A DNA stretch of 64,000 nt from JBBATK01 sp039810585 (GTDB lineage: Bacteria > Bacteroidota > Ignavibacteria > Kapaibacteriales > NICIL-2): the NCBI GenBank assembly GCA_039810585.1, contig JBDHXF010000004.1:82296-146295 (forward strand). Direction: 5' to 3'. The first letter of the stretch is position 1. Each line of letters opens with the position of its first letter. Below the pieces are notes generated by a model. It saw only the letters and a program-made list of their open reading frames with translations. It was not told the DNA's origin and did no database searches. Positions 10,088-19,674 of the stretch are shown here, piece after piece. The translations under genes and the position numbers were made by a program.

Positions 10088-11445
10088 CAGATCTCCTGCA
10101 CGGCAACGTGGAAGTCGACAACGCGCTTATCAATTAATGCCGGGAAGTAGGCCACGACATCACTCGGTTTGGGACGACCGCCGGCAAAACCGGTCACACC
10201 GGGAGGGCCCGTCAAAATAAGGGGAGCAATTTCTTTACCGAAGCGTTCAACGCTTTTTTTGTCACGCGATCGTACGCCGATCCTCATCATTACTTCATTG
10301 GGTTCGATGGAAGCGGCAAGCGGTCCATGGCAGGCATTCATCCCCACGAATTCCGTCCGAATCTCGTCGAAATTCAAACCCAAGTTTTGGAGTCGCTGAC
10401 GCAGAATAGCATCCCCTGCTTTAGCGCGTACGAGCGCATCAGGAGCCGAATAGGTGAGTGAGCTAAACGCCACAAAGCCATCGTCATAACTGGCGCTGAC
10501 TTTATAAAATGGTGTAGCGGGATGTCCTTTAATTCCAAACACCCTCACTCGATTATTTCCCTCGTCCTCCAAATGGATGCTGCTAAAGTCTGCAACACAA
10601 TCCGGTGTGATGTATTGAGTCGGATCACCAATTTCATACATCAACTGTTCGCTCACTGTTTCCCGGGTAACCGCGCCACCGGTGCCTTCGTGTTTGGTCA
10701 CCACAAATGTTCCGTCAGGATAGGCTTCGATGATAGGAAAACCCACGTTGGCCATATCCGGTAGCGACTGCCAATCACCAAGAAAATTGCCACCGCTCGC
10801 CTGAGCACCACATTCGTTGATGTGTCCGGCGATTGTGCCGGCAGAGAGCTTGTCCCAATCATCCATCGACCACCCGAATTCGTGTATCATGGGTGCGAGG
10901 GTGAGGCCGGTATCGGTGACACGACCCGTAATCACGATGTGTGCTCCTTGTCTCAACGCCTCGACAACGGGAGCTGCGCCAAGATAGACGTTCGCACTGA
11001 GTAAGCGTTCCTTCACGGCTGAAATCGGCGTGCCGTCGTCCATGTTCTTCATTTCGTGTCCGGCAGAGATAAGCTCGTCCAGACGCGGAAGGATGTTATC
11101 ACCCGTCACGATCCCAATCTTCAAGCCGCGTACACCCATTTTCTGTGCGACAGCAAAAATGGCATCCCGAGCAGCCTCCGGGTTTACTCCGCCACCATTG
11201 GTGACGAGCTTGATATTGTGCTGCATGAGGTAGGGCAACACTTCTTCAACGGTGTTCACCAAATCCTTCGCGTAGCCAAGCCCGGGGTTCTTGAGCTTTT
11301 GCTTTTGCATGATGGACATCGTGACCTCTGCCAGGTAATCCATCATGAGATAATCAATATTTCCTCGGCGAACTTGCTCCAGAGGAGCACTCAATAAATC
11401 GCCCCAAAATCCCTGACCCGATGCTATGCGAATGCGATCTTTCAT
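10087..11445 (-). CDS. AtuA-like (DUF1446) protein
   Basis: This 452-residue cytoplasmic protein belongs to the DUF1446 family named for AtuA of the acyclic terpene utilisation cluster of Pseudomonas. Supporting segments are IRIASGQGFWGD at the N-terminus, NIDYLMMDYLAEVTM, KLVTNGGGVNPEAA, IVITGRVTDTGLTLAPM, HINECGAQASGGNFLGDW and GTGGAVTRETVSEQLMYEIGD. Members are often near acyl-CoA carboxylase genes; here they are not. Instead it heads a leftward run with a DUF2279-like protein and a glycosyltransferase. The biochemical activity is unknown, and no terpene or leucine pathway genes are nearby. Confidence 0.8.
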   Translation of the reverse strand: MKDRIRIASGQGFWGDLLSAPLEQVRRGNIDYLMMDYLAEVTMSIMQKQKLKNPGLGYAKDLVNTVEEVLPYLMQHNIKLVTNGGGVNPEAARDAIFAVAQKMGVRGLKIGIVTGDNILPRLDELISAGHEMKNMDDGTPISAVKERLLSANVYLGAAPVVEALRQGAHIVITGRVTDTGLTLAPMIHEFGWSMDDWDKLSAGTIAGHINECGAQASGGNFLGDWQSLPDMANVGFPIIEAYPDGTFVVTKHEGTGGAVTRETVSEQLMYEIGDPTQYITPDCVADFSSIHLEDEGNNRVRVFGIKGHPATPFYKVSASYDDGFVAFSSLTYSAPDALVRAKAGDAILRQRLQNLGLNFDEIRTEFVGMNACHGPLAASIEPNEVMMRIGVRSRDKKSVERFGKEIAPLILTGPPGVTGFAGGRPKPSDVVAYFPALIDKRVVDFHVAVQEI

Positions 11446-11459
11446 AAGCTATCCACGCG

Positions 11460-12086
11460 TTAGTAAGCTGAAGTGTCGTCTACAAGCAAATCATCAATAT
11501 CCACATCAGCCGATTGAATCACCCAATCCGTCGACCGCCGGAGCGTGTGCACCACGCGAATCAATGCGTGTGGACTAAGAGAACAATGACTGATTTCCGA
11601 TCCGTTTGCGTTGCGAAACCGAAGGACAAACCACAGGAATTCACGATCAACACGCACATGCAGATCCGGCAGCGTAAATGCTACCTGATCCATCCGTTCC
11701 GACAGCATACGTCGAATGAGTATGCCACCGGTACGAACCGAGGTTCGCTGCCACTTCGCCCGCAAGTAAAGCTGAAGCGCATTCACCACAAGTACCATGG
11801 GGACGACAAGGAGAACCAGTCCCGGTGCGGACATGTTCATCTCCTCGTGCGTGAGATCGGTTTTCAGACTGAGGATGAGGACAAAAATACAGAAAAAGAA
11901 GGCGAAGACTCCGATGCCGACAAAGGCTTTGGGATCGAAATAGAGCGCAATTTCTTCACCCAAATGCACCTCTTTCACACTGAGTTGGTCTACAACCTTC
12001 CGGTAATAGAGCGCTCCAAACCCAATGCTGGCAGTGCAGAAGGTTACGTACAATGCACTCGTGATGAACTGCGATAAACTCGACAT
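11460..12086 (-). CDS. Hypothetical membrane protein
   Basis: This is a 208-residue protein I do not recognise. Three hydrophobic segments are visible: residues ~8-26 (SALYVTFCTASIGFGALYY), ~50-70 (FVGIGVFAFFFCIFVLILSL) and ~85-105 (APGLVLLVVPMVLVVNALQLYL). A C-terminal soluble domain of about 100 residues follows and ends in an acidic tail (DVDIDDLLVDDTSAY). The open frame extends to 12278, but that part overlaps the opposite-strand rodZ gene. I use ATG 12086, where the hydrophobic part starts. It ends 14 bp before the AtuA-like gene and may be cotranscribed with it. Confidence 0.65.
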   Translation of the reverse strand: MSSLSQFITSALYVTFCTASIGFGALYYRKVVDQLSVKEVHLGEEIALYFDPKAFVGIGVFAFFFCIFVLILSLKTDLTHEEMNMSAPGLVLLVVPMVLVVNALQLYLRAKWQRTSVRTGGILIRRMLSERMDQVAFTLPDLHVRVDREFLWFVLRFRNANGSEISHCSLSPHALIRVVHTLRRSTDWVIQSADVDIDDLLVDDTSAY

Positions 12087-12171
12087 TCCTATACTCTGCT
12101 TTGCTATTGCTGATCTGCAAAATTGTAATAATTTACCCACTATTCTTCGAAATGCTTCGCGCTGACCAACC

Positions 12172-13311
12172 ATGGACTCGGTACATCCCATCAGCTCCCG
12201 CCTGAAGCAGGCCCGTGAAGCTCGTAGTCTTAGTATTACGGAGCTCAGCAAGCTGACGAGTATTCGAATCCACATCATCCAAGCTCTCGACGAAGGTCGT
12301 TTGGACGAACTCCCCTCGGTCTACATGCGCTCCTTCATCAAGCGCTATGCACAGGCGGTTGGAATAACGTCAGACGAGATTGACGAGCTCATGGAGCAGC
12401 ACCTTGGTGCCCCGGCAAGTTCTTCCTCCACGGCATCATCAGTCCTGAACGCTGCCAAGAGTATGCGAGCTCCAATCATGGTGGGGCCCAATGCCAAGCG
12501 CAAACGCACGCTAGCTATTCTGTACATTCTTCTCGGTCTATGTGGTGTTGGTTTGCTGTACTTCATGTATTCTCCCCAGCATCCCGCCACTCCACCAAAG
12601 TCCACCCTGTCTCCGTCGATGGTTATTAGTTCTCAAGACAGTGCTTCAGCATCGTCCAAAGGAACTCTGATGAATTACTTTGGGCTCTCCTCTGTGGACT
12701 CGGTTGCTCTGGAAGCAGTGGCCACTGATACGGTGTGGTTAACCATTACGATCGATGGAAAGTCTACAGAGCAACTCACTCTGTTCCCCACACAAACCAA
12801 GCGGTGGGTAGCAGCTGACAAATTTCTCATGAGCGTTGGAAACGCAGGTGGTATTCACTTGAAACGCAATGGTCAGGACTTGCCTGCACTGGGAAAGACC
12901 GGAGAGACCGTTCGCTCAATCCGCATCACAAAATCGGAATTCCTCACCAGTGCGTCACCGTGGAAGTCGCAACGAGATACGACGCGAAAAAGTGTGCCTC
13001 CGAAGGCAGCTCCAAAGGCTGCTCCGCCATCATCCAGCTCATCACAGAAGAACATTCCCTCCGCGAGTGTGAAGAGTCAAAGCCAGCCGGCTAAACAAGG
13101 CACGAGCACACCTGTTGGTGTGTCGACCGTGAAGAGCGGCTCCGGTGCCAAGCCTCTTGGCACGAAGTCTCCTACCGGCACGGCGAAGTCGGCATCTTCT
13201 TCGGTATTGACCGCTCAACAAAAAAAGGAGCGGGCAGAGAAATTGAAAAGGCTTGAGCGTATTCGTCAGGCTCAAAAGAATACGGGCATCACGCCCGTTA
13301 AGATACCGTAG
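12172..13311 (+). CDS. rodZ: RodZ-like helix-turn-helix membrane protein
   Basis: This is a 379-residue single-pass protein of the RodZ family, which links MreB filaments to the wall-elongation machinery. The N-terminal HTH_25 domain (residues ~5-70) includes SRLKQAREARSLSITELSKLTSIR and VYMRSFIKRYAQAVGI. The transmembrane helix lies near 114-134 (LAILYILLGLCGVGLLYFMY). A periplasmic DUF4115-like beta domain follows near 180-260 (WLTITIDGKSTEQLTLFP). The last ~115 residues are unusual: Ser/Thr/Ala/Pro/Lys-rich, ending in a basic charged stretch (QQKKERAEKLKRLERIRQAQ). rodA in this window (50354) supports an active elongasome. It diverges from the membrane protein at 12086. Confidence 0.8.
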   Translation: MDSVHPISSRLKQAREARSLSITELSKLTSIRIHIIQALDEGRLDELPSVYMRSFIKRYAQAVGITSDEIDELMEQHLGAPASSSSTASSVLNAAKSMRAPIMVGPNAKRKRTLAILYILLGLCGVGLLYFMYSPQHPATPPKSTLSPSMVISSQDSASASSKGTLMNYFGLSSVDSVALEAVATDTVWLTITIDGKSTEQLTLFPTQTKRWVAADKFLMSVGNAGGIHLKRNGQDLPALGKTGETVRSIRITKSEFLTSASPWKSQRDTTRKSVPPKAAPKAAPPSSSSSQKNIPSASVKSQSQPAKQGTSTPVGVSTVKSGSGAKPLGTKSPTGTAKSASSSVLTAQQKKERAEKLKRLERIRQAQKNTGITPVKIP

Positions 13312-13333
13312 CCCTCGATGTCTTTTAGGTCTT

Positions 13334-14332
13334 TTAGCGCTGCACTTGAAGGATATCATGTAGCCGCAACAGTCCTACGCACCTACCCTCGGCATTTACG
13401 ACCGGCATCACACTAATTTGGCGCTCGCCTTCTTCCATCATGGCTAAGGCTTCTTGCAGTGAGGTCTCGGGTGCGATAGTTCTCGGGTGAATACTCATCA
13501 CATCAGACGCCGTCAATTGTCGTATATCGTCGTGACTCTGAAGCGCTCGGCGTACATCGCCGTCCGTAATAATTCCTTGCAACTTGTCGCTTTGATCGCA
13601 CACGCACACACAACCCAGTGCTTTTGAGCTTGAACAGATAATGGCGTCTCGAAATGTGGTTGATGCCTGGCAAACAGCCATCGACGACCCGTGATGCATT
13701 ACTTGTTCTACACGAAGCGTTAAGTTTCTCCCCAGCTGTCCGAACGGATGATTGTGCGCAAAGTCCGCCGGTTGAAACTTCATTCTCATCATTAACGCGA
13801 CTGCCAGAGCATCACCAAGTGCCAATGCAACGGTGGTGCTACTGGTTGGAACGATATCCCACAAATCCGACTCTCGTTCGACGGACGCATCAATCCAAAT
13901 GTCCGCATTTTTAGCGAGATACGAATCCTCTCGTCCGACAAGAGCCACCATGGACGCGTGTCGTGCTTTCAACAGCGGCAATAACTCCACGAGCTCAGCA
14001 CTTGTACCACTCTTAGAAATCATGATACAGGCATCGCCATTTTGCACAACACCAAGATCTCCGTGCATTGCCTCAACCGGATGCAGAAAACTACTCGGTC
14101 GTCCCACGCTTCGAAGCGTGGATGCGATCTTCCGAGCGATCTGACCCGACTTCCCCACACCAATTACATGAATCCTTTGGGCAGTATGGAGTAATTCAAC
14201 AGCCTCTTCAAACGATGTTGTTATTCGAGCGGCGCTGCGCGCCAATGCCGTCGATTGCGACTGCAGAACGGTTATTGCAAGGGTGAGCATGGATTCGGGC
14301 GAACGACTGTCATGAGACGAAGAATCTGTCAT
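13334..14332 (-). CDS. kdsD: Arabinose-5-phosphate isomerase, KdsD/KpsF family
   Basis: This 332-residue enzyme should interconvert ribulose-5-phosphate and arabinose-5-phosphate, the first step to KDO for lipopolysaccharide. It has an N-terminal SIS domain (VIGVGKSGQIARKIASTL; HPVEAMHGDLG; MISKSGTSAELVELLP) and two C-terminal CBS domains (MHHGSSMAVCQASTTFRDAI; DVMSIHPRTIAPETSLQEAL). The HNHPFGQLGRNLTLRVEQVM linker is typical of the family. The frame extends to 14395, but the start at 14332 (MTDSSSHDS) gives the usual length; neither has a strong ribosome site. It is convergent with rodZ with 22 bp between them. Confidence 0.88.
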   Translation of the reverse strand: MTDSSSHDSRSPESMLTLAITVLQSQSTALARSAARITTSFEEAVELLHTAQRIHVIGVGKSGQIARKIASTLRSVGRPSSFLHPVEAMHGDLGVVQNGDACIMISKSGTSAELVELLPLLKARHASMVALVGREDSYLAKNADIWIDASVERESDLWDIVPTSSTTVALALGDALAVALMMRMKFQPADFAHNHPFGQLGRNLTLRVEQVMHHGSSMAVCQASTTFRDAIICSSSKALGCVCVCDQSDKLQGIITDGDVRRALQSHDDIRQLTASDVMSIHPRTIAPETSLQEALAMMEEGERQISVMPVVNAEGRCVGLLRLHDILQVQR

Positions 14333-14533
14333 AGCCGCAGAAGTGTAGAAATGTGTATTGGTGATGGTCAGCTCGAAAGTACGAAGTCTTGCCATTCTTC
14401 GCCTGATGCCTCTCTTGCATCACCGAACCGAAGCGCCAACACAATGGAACCTTAGATCTGAGTATATGATGAAGCATGTACGCCATACCGGAGTATGGGG
14501 CAAGCACTCATCTACGACCAAGCAATCTGATAC

Positions 14534-14878
14534 TCATCCCGGAGGCCAGCCGAGTTGACGGCCACCGAGTAAATGACAGTGAATGTGAAATACACTTTGT
14601 CCACCATGCTCGTTGCAATTCATCACGAGACGATATCCGTCGCTTGCTAAGCCTTCCTTCGCCGCGATACGAGAGGCGGCAACAACGAGATGGCCCATTA
14701 GTGCTGTATCCTCTTCTCGCAACTCATTGAGAGTAGCTATCGCCGTTTTTGGAACAATGATGATATGAATCGGAGCCTGAGGTGAAATGTCTCTAAATGC
14801 CAGGATCAATTCGTCCTCGTACACAATCGAGGCCGGTATTTCCCTTCGAATGATTTTGCTAAAGATGGTATCAGACAT
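14534..14878 (-). CDS. HIT family nucleotide hydrolase (HinT-like)
   Basis: This 114-residue protein is a full-length HinT-type purine nucleoside phosphoramidase. The N-terminus DTIFSKIIRREIPASIVYEDE and the following AFRDISPQAPIHIIIVPK are typical. The catalytic histidine triad is HIHCHLL near residues 98-104, followed by GGRQLGWPPG. A GAGGA Shine-Dalgarno sequence lies upstream of the ATG. It lies between kdsD and the terminator of the large T9SS gene, so it probably has its own promoter. Confidence 0.92.
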   Translation of the reverse strand: MSDTIFSKIIRREIPASIVYEDELILAFRDISPQAPIHIIIVPKTAIATLNELREEDTALMGHLVVAASRIAAKEGLASDGYRLVMNCNEHGGQSVFHIHCHLLGGRQLGWPPG

Positions 14879-14904
14879 GGTGAATCCTCATTGTAATCAA
14901 CTAT

Positions 14905-14942
14905 AAAAAAACAAAGCTCCCCGCCTTACAGCGAGGAGCTTT
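14905..14942 (-). terminator. Rho-independent terminator of the large T9SS gene
   Basis: On the minus strand AAAGCTCC pairs with GGAGCTTT around a GC-rich extension (hairpin 14913-14942). It is followed immediately by a run of seven T (complement of 14905-14911). It lies 22 bases beyond the stop of the leftward gene ending at 14965. Confidence 0.85.
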
Positions 14943-14964
14943 GAATAACTAGACAGTCATGCGA

Positions 14965-17900
14965 TTAACGGATAACCTTGAGCATCTTCGTTTCAACCGG
15001 GTTGTTACCGGCAGTAAAGCGATAGATGTAGCTGCCATTGGCAACCATCTTACCTTGATTGTCCGTTCCATCCCATTGTACGGAACCCGCACCGGCATTG
15101 ACGTTATCATCAACTAAGGTCTTGACAGTATTGCCAAGAATGTCAACGATGTCGATACTGAGGTGTGAAGGTGCTGTAACGTTATAGCTCAATGTGGTAC
15201 TCTTGACACTTTCGTCCATCGGGTTCGGTCCGAATCCGGTGATCGATGCATCGCCGGAAACACCGTCGAATGCGAAAGTAAGTGTGTTCGAGTAGCTTGT
15301 TGAACCATCCAAGTCAACTTGACGCAGACGATAGCTATAGGTCGAGCCATTAACCACATCGTTGTCGTTGAACTTGTAGTTCAATTGTGCCACTGATGAA
15401 CCACCCTTTGCTTGTGTCATGACAAATCCAAGATCTGACCAATTTTGATTGTCATTTGCACGACGCTCAACATAGAATCCCGAATTGTTCTTCTCAGAAG
15501 CGGTCTTCCAAGCTAAGTCGACTGACGCGCTACGCTTGATACCAGTGAATGAAATCAGTTCTACTGGAACTGCCGAATCGTGAGGAGGGGGGCTAAATTT
15601 CCGCGGACCCCATGTACGTTCGCCTAAGTATGGACGAAGCATCGGAATCCAGGTACCACGGGTGTAGGTAGGACCAACACCAACATAACCTTGGTAGTTT
15701 AAGTGGTCATAGCCAACGTTTCCAAGCGTAGGAGCAAAGGCTTGCCACTGACCGCTACGATACGAGTTTTCAAAAGCGAAGCGGTTGTCGTTCAACAATG
15801 TACCATTACGTGTGTACTTACGGAAACGTTTATCGAGGTACAAGTTGTAGTTCGTTTGACCGGCAATCGGGCTATTGTTATAGTTACCCAATTGGAAACC
15901 AGAGCGAGCACCGGTAGCACCAAGTTCTAAACCTACAGTGCTCAACTGAGCAACTGAAATCCAGTACTCATTCGGTTGCAATACCAATGGAGTATCATAG
16001 AGGTAGGTGGAAATAGTATCCAACTTGTCGGTCAAAGAAATATCATCCAAGCTACGAAGCTTCTTAATGGTTGTACCATTGCGTGGTTGCGAAGCCGGGA
16101 TGGACGACGCATCATCGTACAGAGAGAAGCGAATATTGTTTTCGTCAGCATTCAACGAAGCGAAGTATGCTTGGAAACCATAAATCGTATCCTGAGTTGT
16201 AAGGTTGAAGCGTACAGCGATTGATCCGGAACCGGAACCACCAACATCACCAAATGCCGTTGTTGCACTCCAACCGGAGCTCACATAGCCTAACAGATCC
16301 AAACCTTTGCCAACCAGTGTCTGACCCAACAATTGCTGGGTGTACTGAGGCACTTGATTTTGCTCTGTGGACGGATAATATGAGTATGCTGGCGAGAAAC
16401 TGACCGTTGTAACTGAATAGGTAGAATCGTTCAGCGGCTCTAAATCACCACCCGGATAATCCACCTTCGCAGTTACATAGTAATCAGCCGTGTTTTGTCC
16501 GGTATTCTGTGATTGACGGGCATTCCATGTTGGGAACGGAATCAAGATGTCCTTGTTACCAACCATAAATGGAATCGTTACGCTACGATAGTACACATAG
16601 GTCTGATCAAGCAAACGACCATTGTCGAAGTTGTTGTCCGGATTGTTTTTCAGATCATCAGGAATAATGCTTACACGAACGGTAAATGCCTGAGCATCAC
16701 GACCGGTGTTATTAGCAATACGGCAGGTGATCGGAATTTGTGTTGCCTGGCTAGCAGGTGTTTCAACATAGGGCCATGAGGTGATTACAGACAGAGCTTC
16801 GATGTCGGTAACTTCCGACGGGAAGAGAATACGAATATTCTTAACGAAGAAGTTGTCGTTATCATCGCTCGGACCTGGGTTCCAACCGTGACGGTTACAA
16901 GCTGCTCTCAGGCGGAAACGGAAGTTACGAGCACCATCGTTCGGAGCATTGATAAAGGTATCCGGAATTGGCAAATACACTTTCTTCCATTCGAAGTCTT
17001 TACCGTCATCATATGGATCCGGACGAAGACCTTGTGCTTGTGTGAGTGCTGTATCCTTTACAGCTTCATCATAGCCGCGACGGAAACCACCACCACCAAA
17101 GATCGAGAATGCCGGGTTGTCGGTGATAGCCGATTGGCCGCAGCAGCGTGGGTGCCAGTTCCAAACGAAGTTTGCGCCACCCGGAACTTGAGAAACAACG
17201 ATGTTGTTCACTTGATCCAAGCTCGGCTTACCAAATTCAACTAAGAGTTGATCTTGACCGCCACTCTGCGTTCCGCCCGGAGCTTGGTTGGTGAGGATAC
17301 CGTTATAGGTAACACGTGGTTCAGGTCCGATAAGGGTATTATCAGCCCATGCGCGTGGGTAATCCGAGTTCTTTTCTGTTCTGTGGTATGCGAGTGACAA
17401 CACGGCATTCAAACGTCCGCGTAAGTCGATCGGGAAGGAACGTAATTCATCACCACCCGGATATGAAGGAGGCTCAGCACCATCAATAACGCGATTCAAC
17501 AGCACAACCGGTGTTCCAAGTTGGAAGTTTGATTTGTTTGCTGCTGCGTACGTACCTCTTGGAGGAGGCGGGTTGTTGGTTGACAAGTCACCGTCACTTA
17601 CTTCACCACCGATGTTCACCCACTTCAAGACGGAAGGCATTGGAGTACCGTCGATAACGTGATACTCACGAATGTCTTCGTTGAAGGAAGTTAGGCGGCG
17701 CATAACGAACAACGTAAAGGACGTAGTATCGTCAAACGGCCATGCATCCTTGTAACCCTGATCTGTTGAGTCGACCGGCTCTGCAATAATCACAGCTTTG
17801 AAGCGACCAATTTGATCATCAATAAACTCGTTGGGTTCGAATGGAGGGAATTGAACCTGTACGTATGCATACGGCGGAACACCGTTCGCTGCCGGTGCAG

Positions 17901-19674
17901 GAGCTGTTGGCGAAAACACTGGAGGTGTTGCCGAGCTAAAGGTACCCAAACGGTAACCACCAATGGTATAGTTTGTGTTATCCGAGAAGAAGGAATTTAC
18001 ACGAACCAGACGATTGTACACCGTCTTGCCGGTCGCTTGATTAATAATGCGGAAACGCGTGCGGAACTTGACGTTCTGCGGCTGATAGTTCACGCCATTG
18101 GGTCCTTGAATGTCATTCGACAAGTTTTGGAACACAGCGATAGGTGTGATACCGCCGAGGCGAGGATCACCGGCAAGCAACTCAAAATTGTTAACGTTAG
18201 CCGAAGGCACAACAACGGTATAATCAAGTGCTGCATTGGGGTCACGCGGGCGCACACGGTACTCGGTTGTTACTGAGCGAACCGTGTTCTTCCATTGCTT
18301 ATAACAAACAACCAATCCTACGCTCGGTGTTTGATCGTCTTGTTGTGACGTACCCGATGCATAAACCTTCGGTCCGGATTGTTGTGTGTAATAAATCGTG
18401 TACTGCGTATAGCGTGTCGGAGATGCACTTCCATTTTGGGTCAAGGAATTGTAGTTCCAGTGACGAGCTGTTCCGCGTACAGCATTTGTTGTGTTGAAGC
18501 GGAACATGTTGGAAGCCGTAAACGGACGGTTGCTGATGAAAGCAACACCTTGGAAGTCTGTATAGTACATGCAGACCGATGAATCCAAACGGTTCATCAC
18601 GACTGCGATCGAAGCTTCGATGTAATTGGAGGAGACGCCCGGACGAATGTTTGCCGGATACGTAACTGTACCCCAGGTAGCACCGTTTACATAGGCAGTC
18701 CAGGTTCCCTTTGGAGTAATGTGCTGGAACCAAATGATGAGCTTGTCACCGCTGACAGATCTTTTGTAACGAACTGATGCGAAATCGTCAACCAAGTTGA
18801 TTGTCGAATTGTACACCGACATTTGCGTATTGCCCCAGAAAGGCATAATCATCGGTGCGCCGTTTGTATAGTTAGCAACGCCGGAAACACCACCATTGTT
18901 AGGATTACGCATACCATCGGAAGCATTGCCCGATCCTTCTACAATCGTTCCTGTGCCCGGGGTCTTTCCAAGAGCAACACAGCGGAAACCATAATCGTCA
19001 GGTGTCGGATCTGAAGCTCCGCTCGAACCTTGTTGAGCACGAGTATCTTCAGCTTCCGGATCGTAGTACGAGAATACACCGGTTGATACTTCACGCTGCA
19101 CGCGACTTCCGTCATCACCGTAGAAATAACGGCGGTTGCTCAAACCAATCAAACCATTGGTCGAGACGTAGAAACTGTCGTAACGAATGCCGTTGAAGTA
19201 GAATGGGAATCCAATAGGAATCGGACCCGCAAACGCATTGTCAACCGAGTCCGTACCAAACGCAAACTGTGCGGTATAGGTAGCCGGATTTTGGAAGAAC
19301 GGTTGTCCTTCAGGATTACCAACCCAGTAGCTCGTCGGGAACTGATGTCCACCACTGACAATCTTACGCCACGTTTCAGGTTGATAATTCAAATCGACTT
19401 CGTTGTTTGGTTGCAAGAAGCCGTATGGTTTCCAGTACGAATCAGCCTGGTCGTCAGAGTCGACGATGTAATATCCGGTCGAAACAGACGGATCCATCGT
19501 GGTCTTCGTTGGATTGGCTGGTTCTGCACTAAAGTTTCGGGGATATGAACCCGGAGACCCGTTTTTATACAGGTTACTCTTACGCATCGGGTCATTCCCC
19601 TTTCCGCTGTCGCCTGCTGTAGCCTGGACCGCTACACACAGCGCCAACGAAAGAAGTAGCAACTTGAATCTCAT
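14965..19674 (-). CDS. Large secreted protein with type IX secretion C-terminal sorting domain
   Basis: This 1569-residue exported protein starts with a signal peptide (MRFKLLLLSLALCVAVQATA). The C-terminal ~85 residues are a FlgD-like / T9SS type A sorting domain: FGPNPMDES, IDIVDILGNTVKTLVDD, QWDGTDNQGKMVANGSYIYRF, ending KMLKVIR. The preceding stretch, from VELISFTG to YKFNDNDVVNGSTYSYRLRQVDLDGS, is the typical module before such sorting domains. The bulk (~60-1400) is rich in Asn, Gly, Thr and Tyr and has no catalytic motif I recognise. It is probably a surface or extracellular structural or adhesive protein. The start at 19674 is supported by GGGGGA upstream; the frame extends four codons further. 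It has its own terminator at 14905-14942. Confidence 0.82.
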   Translation of the reverse strand: MRFKLLLLSLALCVAVQATAGDSGKGNDPMRKSNLYKNGSPGSYPRNFSAEPANPTKTTMDPSVSTGYYIVDSDDQADSYWKPYGFLQPNNEVDLNYQPETWRKIVSGGHQFPTSYWVGNPEGQPFFQNPATYTAQFAFGTDSVDNAFAGPIPIGFPFYFNGIRYDSFYVSTNGLIGLSNRRYFYGDDGSRVQREVSTGVFSYYDPEAEDTRAQQGSSGASDPTPDDYGFRCVALGKTPGTGTIVEGSGNASDGMRNPNNGGVSGVANYTNGAPMIMPFWGNTQMSVYNSTINLVDDFASVRYKRSVSGDKLIIWFQHITPKGTWTAYVNGATWGTVTYPANIRPGVSSNYIEASIAVVMNRLDSSVCMYYTDFQGVAFISNRPFTASNMFRFNTTNAVRGTARHWNYNSLTQNGSASPTRYTQYTIYYTQQSGPKVYASGTSQQDDQTPSVGLVVCYKQWKNTVRSVTTEYRVRPRDPNAALDYTVVVPSANVNNFELLAGDPRLGGITPIAVFQNLSNDIQGPNGVNYQPQNVKFRTRFRIINQATGKTVYNRLVRVNSFFSDNTNYTIGGYRLGTFSSATPPVFSPTAPAPAANGVPPYAYVQVQFPPFEPNEFIDDQIGRFKAVIIAEPVDSTDQGYKDAWPFDDTTSFTLFVMRRLTSFNEDIREYHVIDGTPMPSVLKWVNIGGEVSDGDLSTNNPPPPRGTYAAANKSNFQLGTPVVLLNRVIDGAEPPSYPGGDELRSFPIDLRGRLNAVLSLAYHRTEKNSDYPRAWADNTLIGPEPRVTYNGILTNQAPGGTQSGGQDQLLVEFGKPSLDQVNNIVVSQVPGGANFVWNWHPRCCGQSAITDNPAFSIFGGGGFRRGYDEAVKDTALTQAQGLRPDPYDDGKDFEWKKVYLPIPDTFINAPNDGARNFRFRLRAACNRHGWNPGPSDDNDNFFVKNIRILFPSEVTDIEALSVITSWPYVETPASQATQIPITCRIANNTGRDAQAFTVRVSIIPDDLKNNPDNNFDNGRLLDQTYVYYRSVTIPFMVGNKDILIPFPTWNARQSQNTGQNTADYYVTAKVDYPGGDLEPLNDSTYSVTTVSFSPAYSYYPSTEQNQVPQYTQQLLGQTLVGKGLDLLGYVSSGWSATTAFGDVGGSGSGSIAVRFNLTTQDTIYGFQAYFASLNADENNIRFSLYDDASSIPASQPRNGTTIKKLRSLDDISLTDKLDTISTYLYDTPLVLQPNEYWISVAQLSTVGLELGATGARSGFQLGNYNNSPIAGQTNYNLYLDKRFRKYTRNGTLLNDNRFAFENSYRSGQWQAFAPTLGNVGYDHLNYQGYVGVGPTYTRGTWIPMLRPYLGERTWGPRKFSPPPHDSAVPVELISFTGIKRSASVDLAWKTASEKNNSGFYVERRANDNQNWSDLGFVMTQAKGGSSVAQLNYKFNDNDVVNGSTYSYRLRQVDLDGSTSYSNTLTFAFDGVSGDASITGFGPNPMDESVKSTTLSYNVTAPSHLSIDIVDILGNTVKTLVDDNVNAGAGSVQWDGTDNQGKMVANGSYIYRFTAGNNPVETKMLKVIR

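Noticed and set aside
12087..12278. Upstream extension of the leftward membrane protein gene
   Set aside because: It overlaps the start of rodZ on the opposite strand, and the hydrophobic protein begins at 12086.
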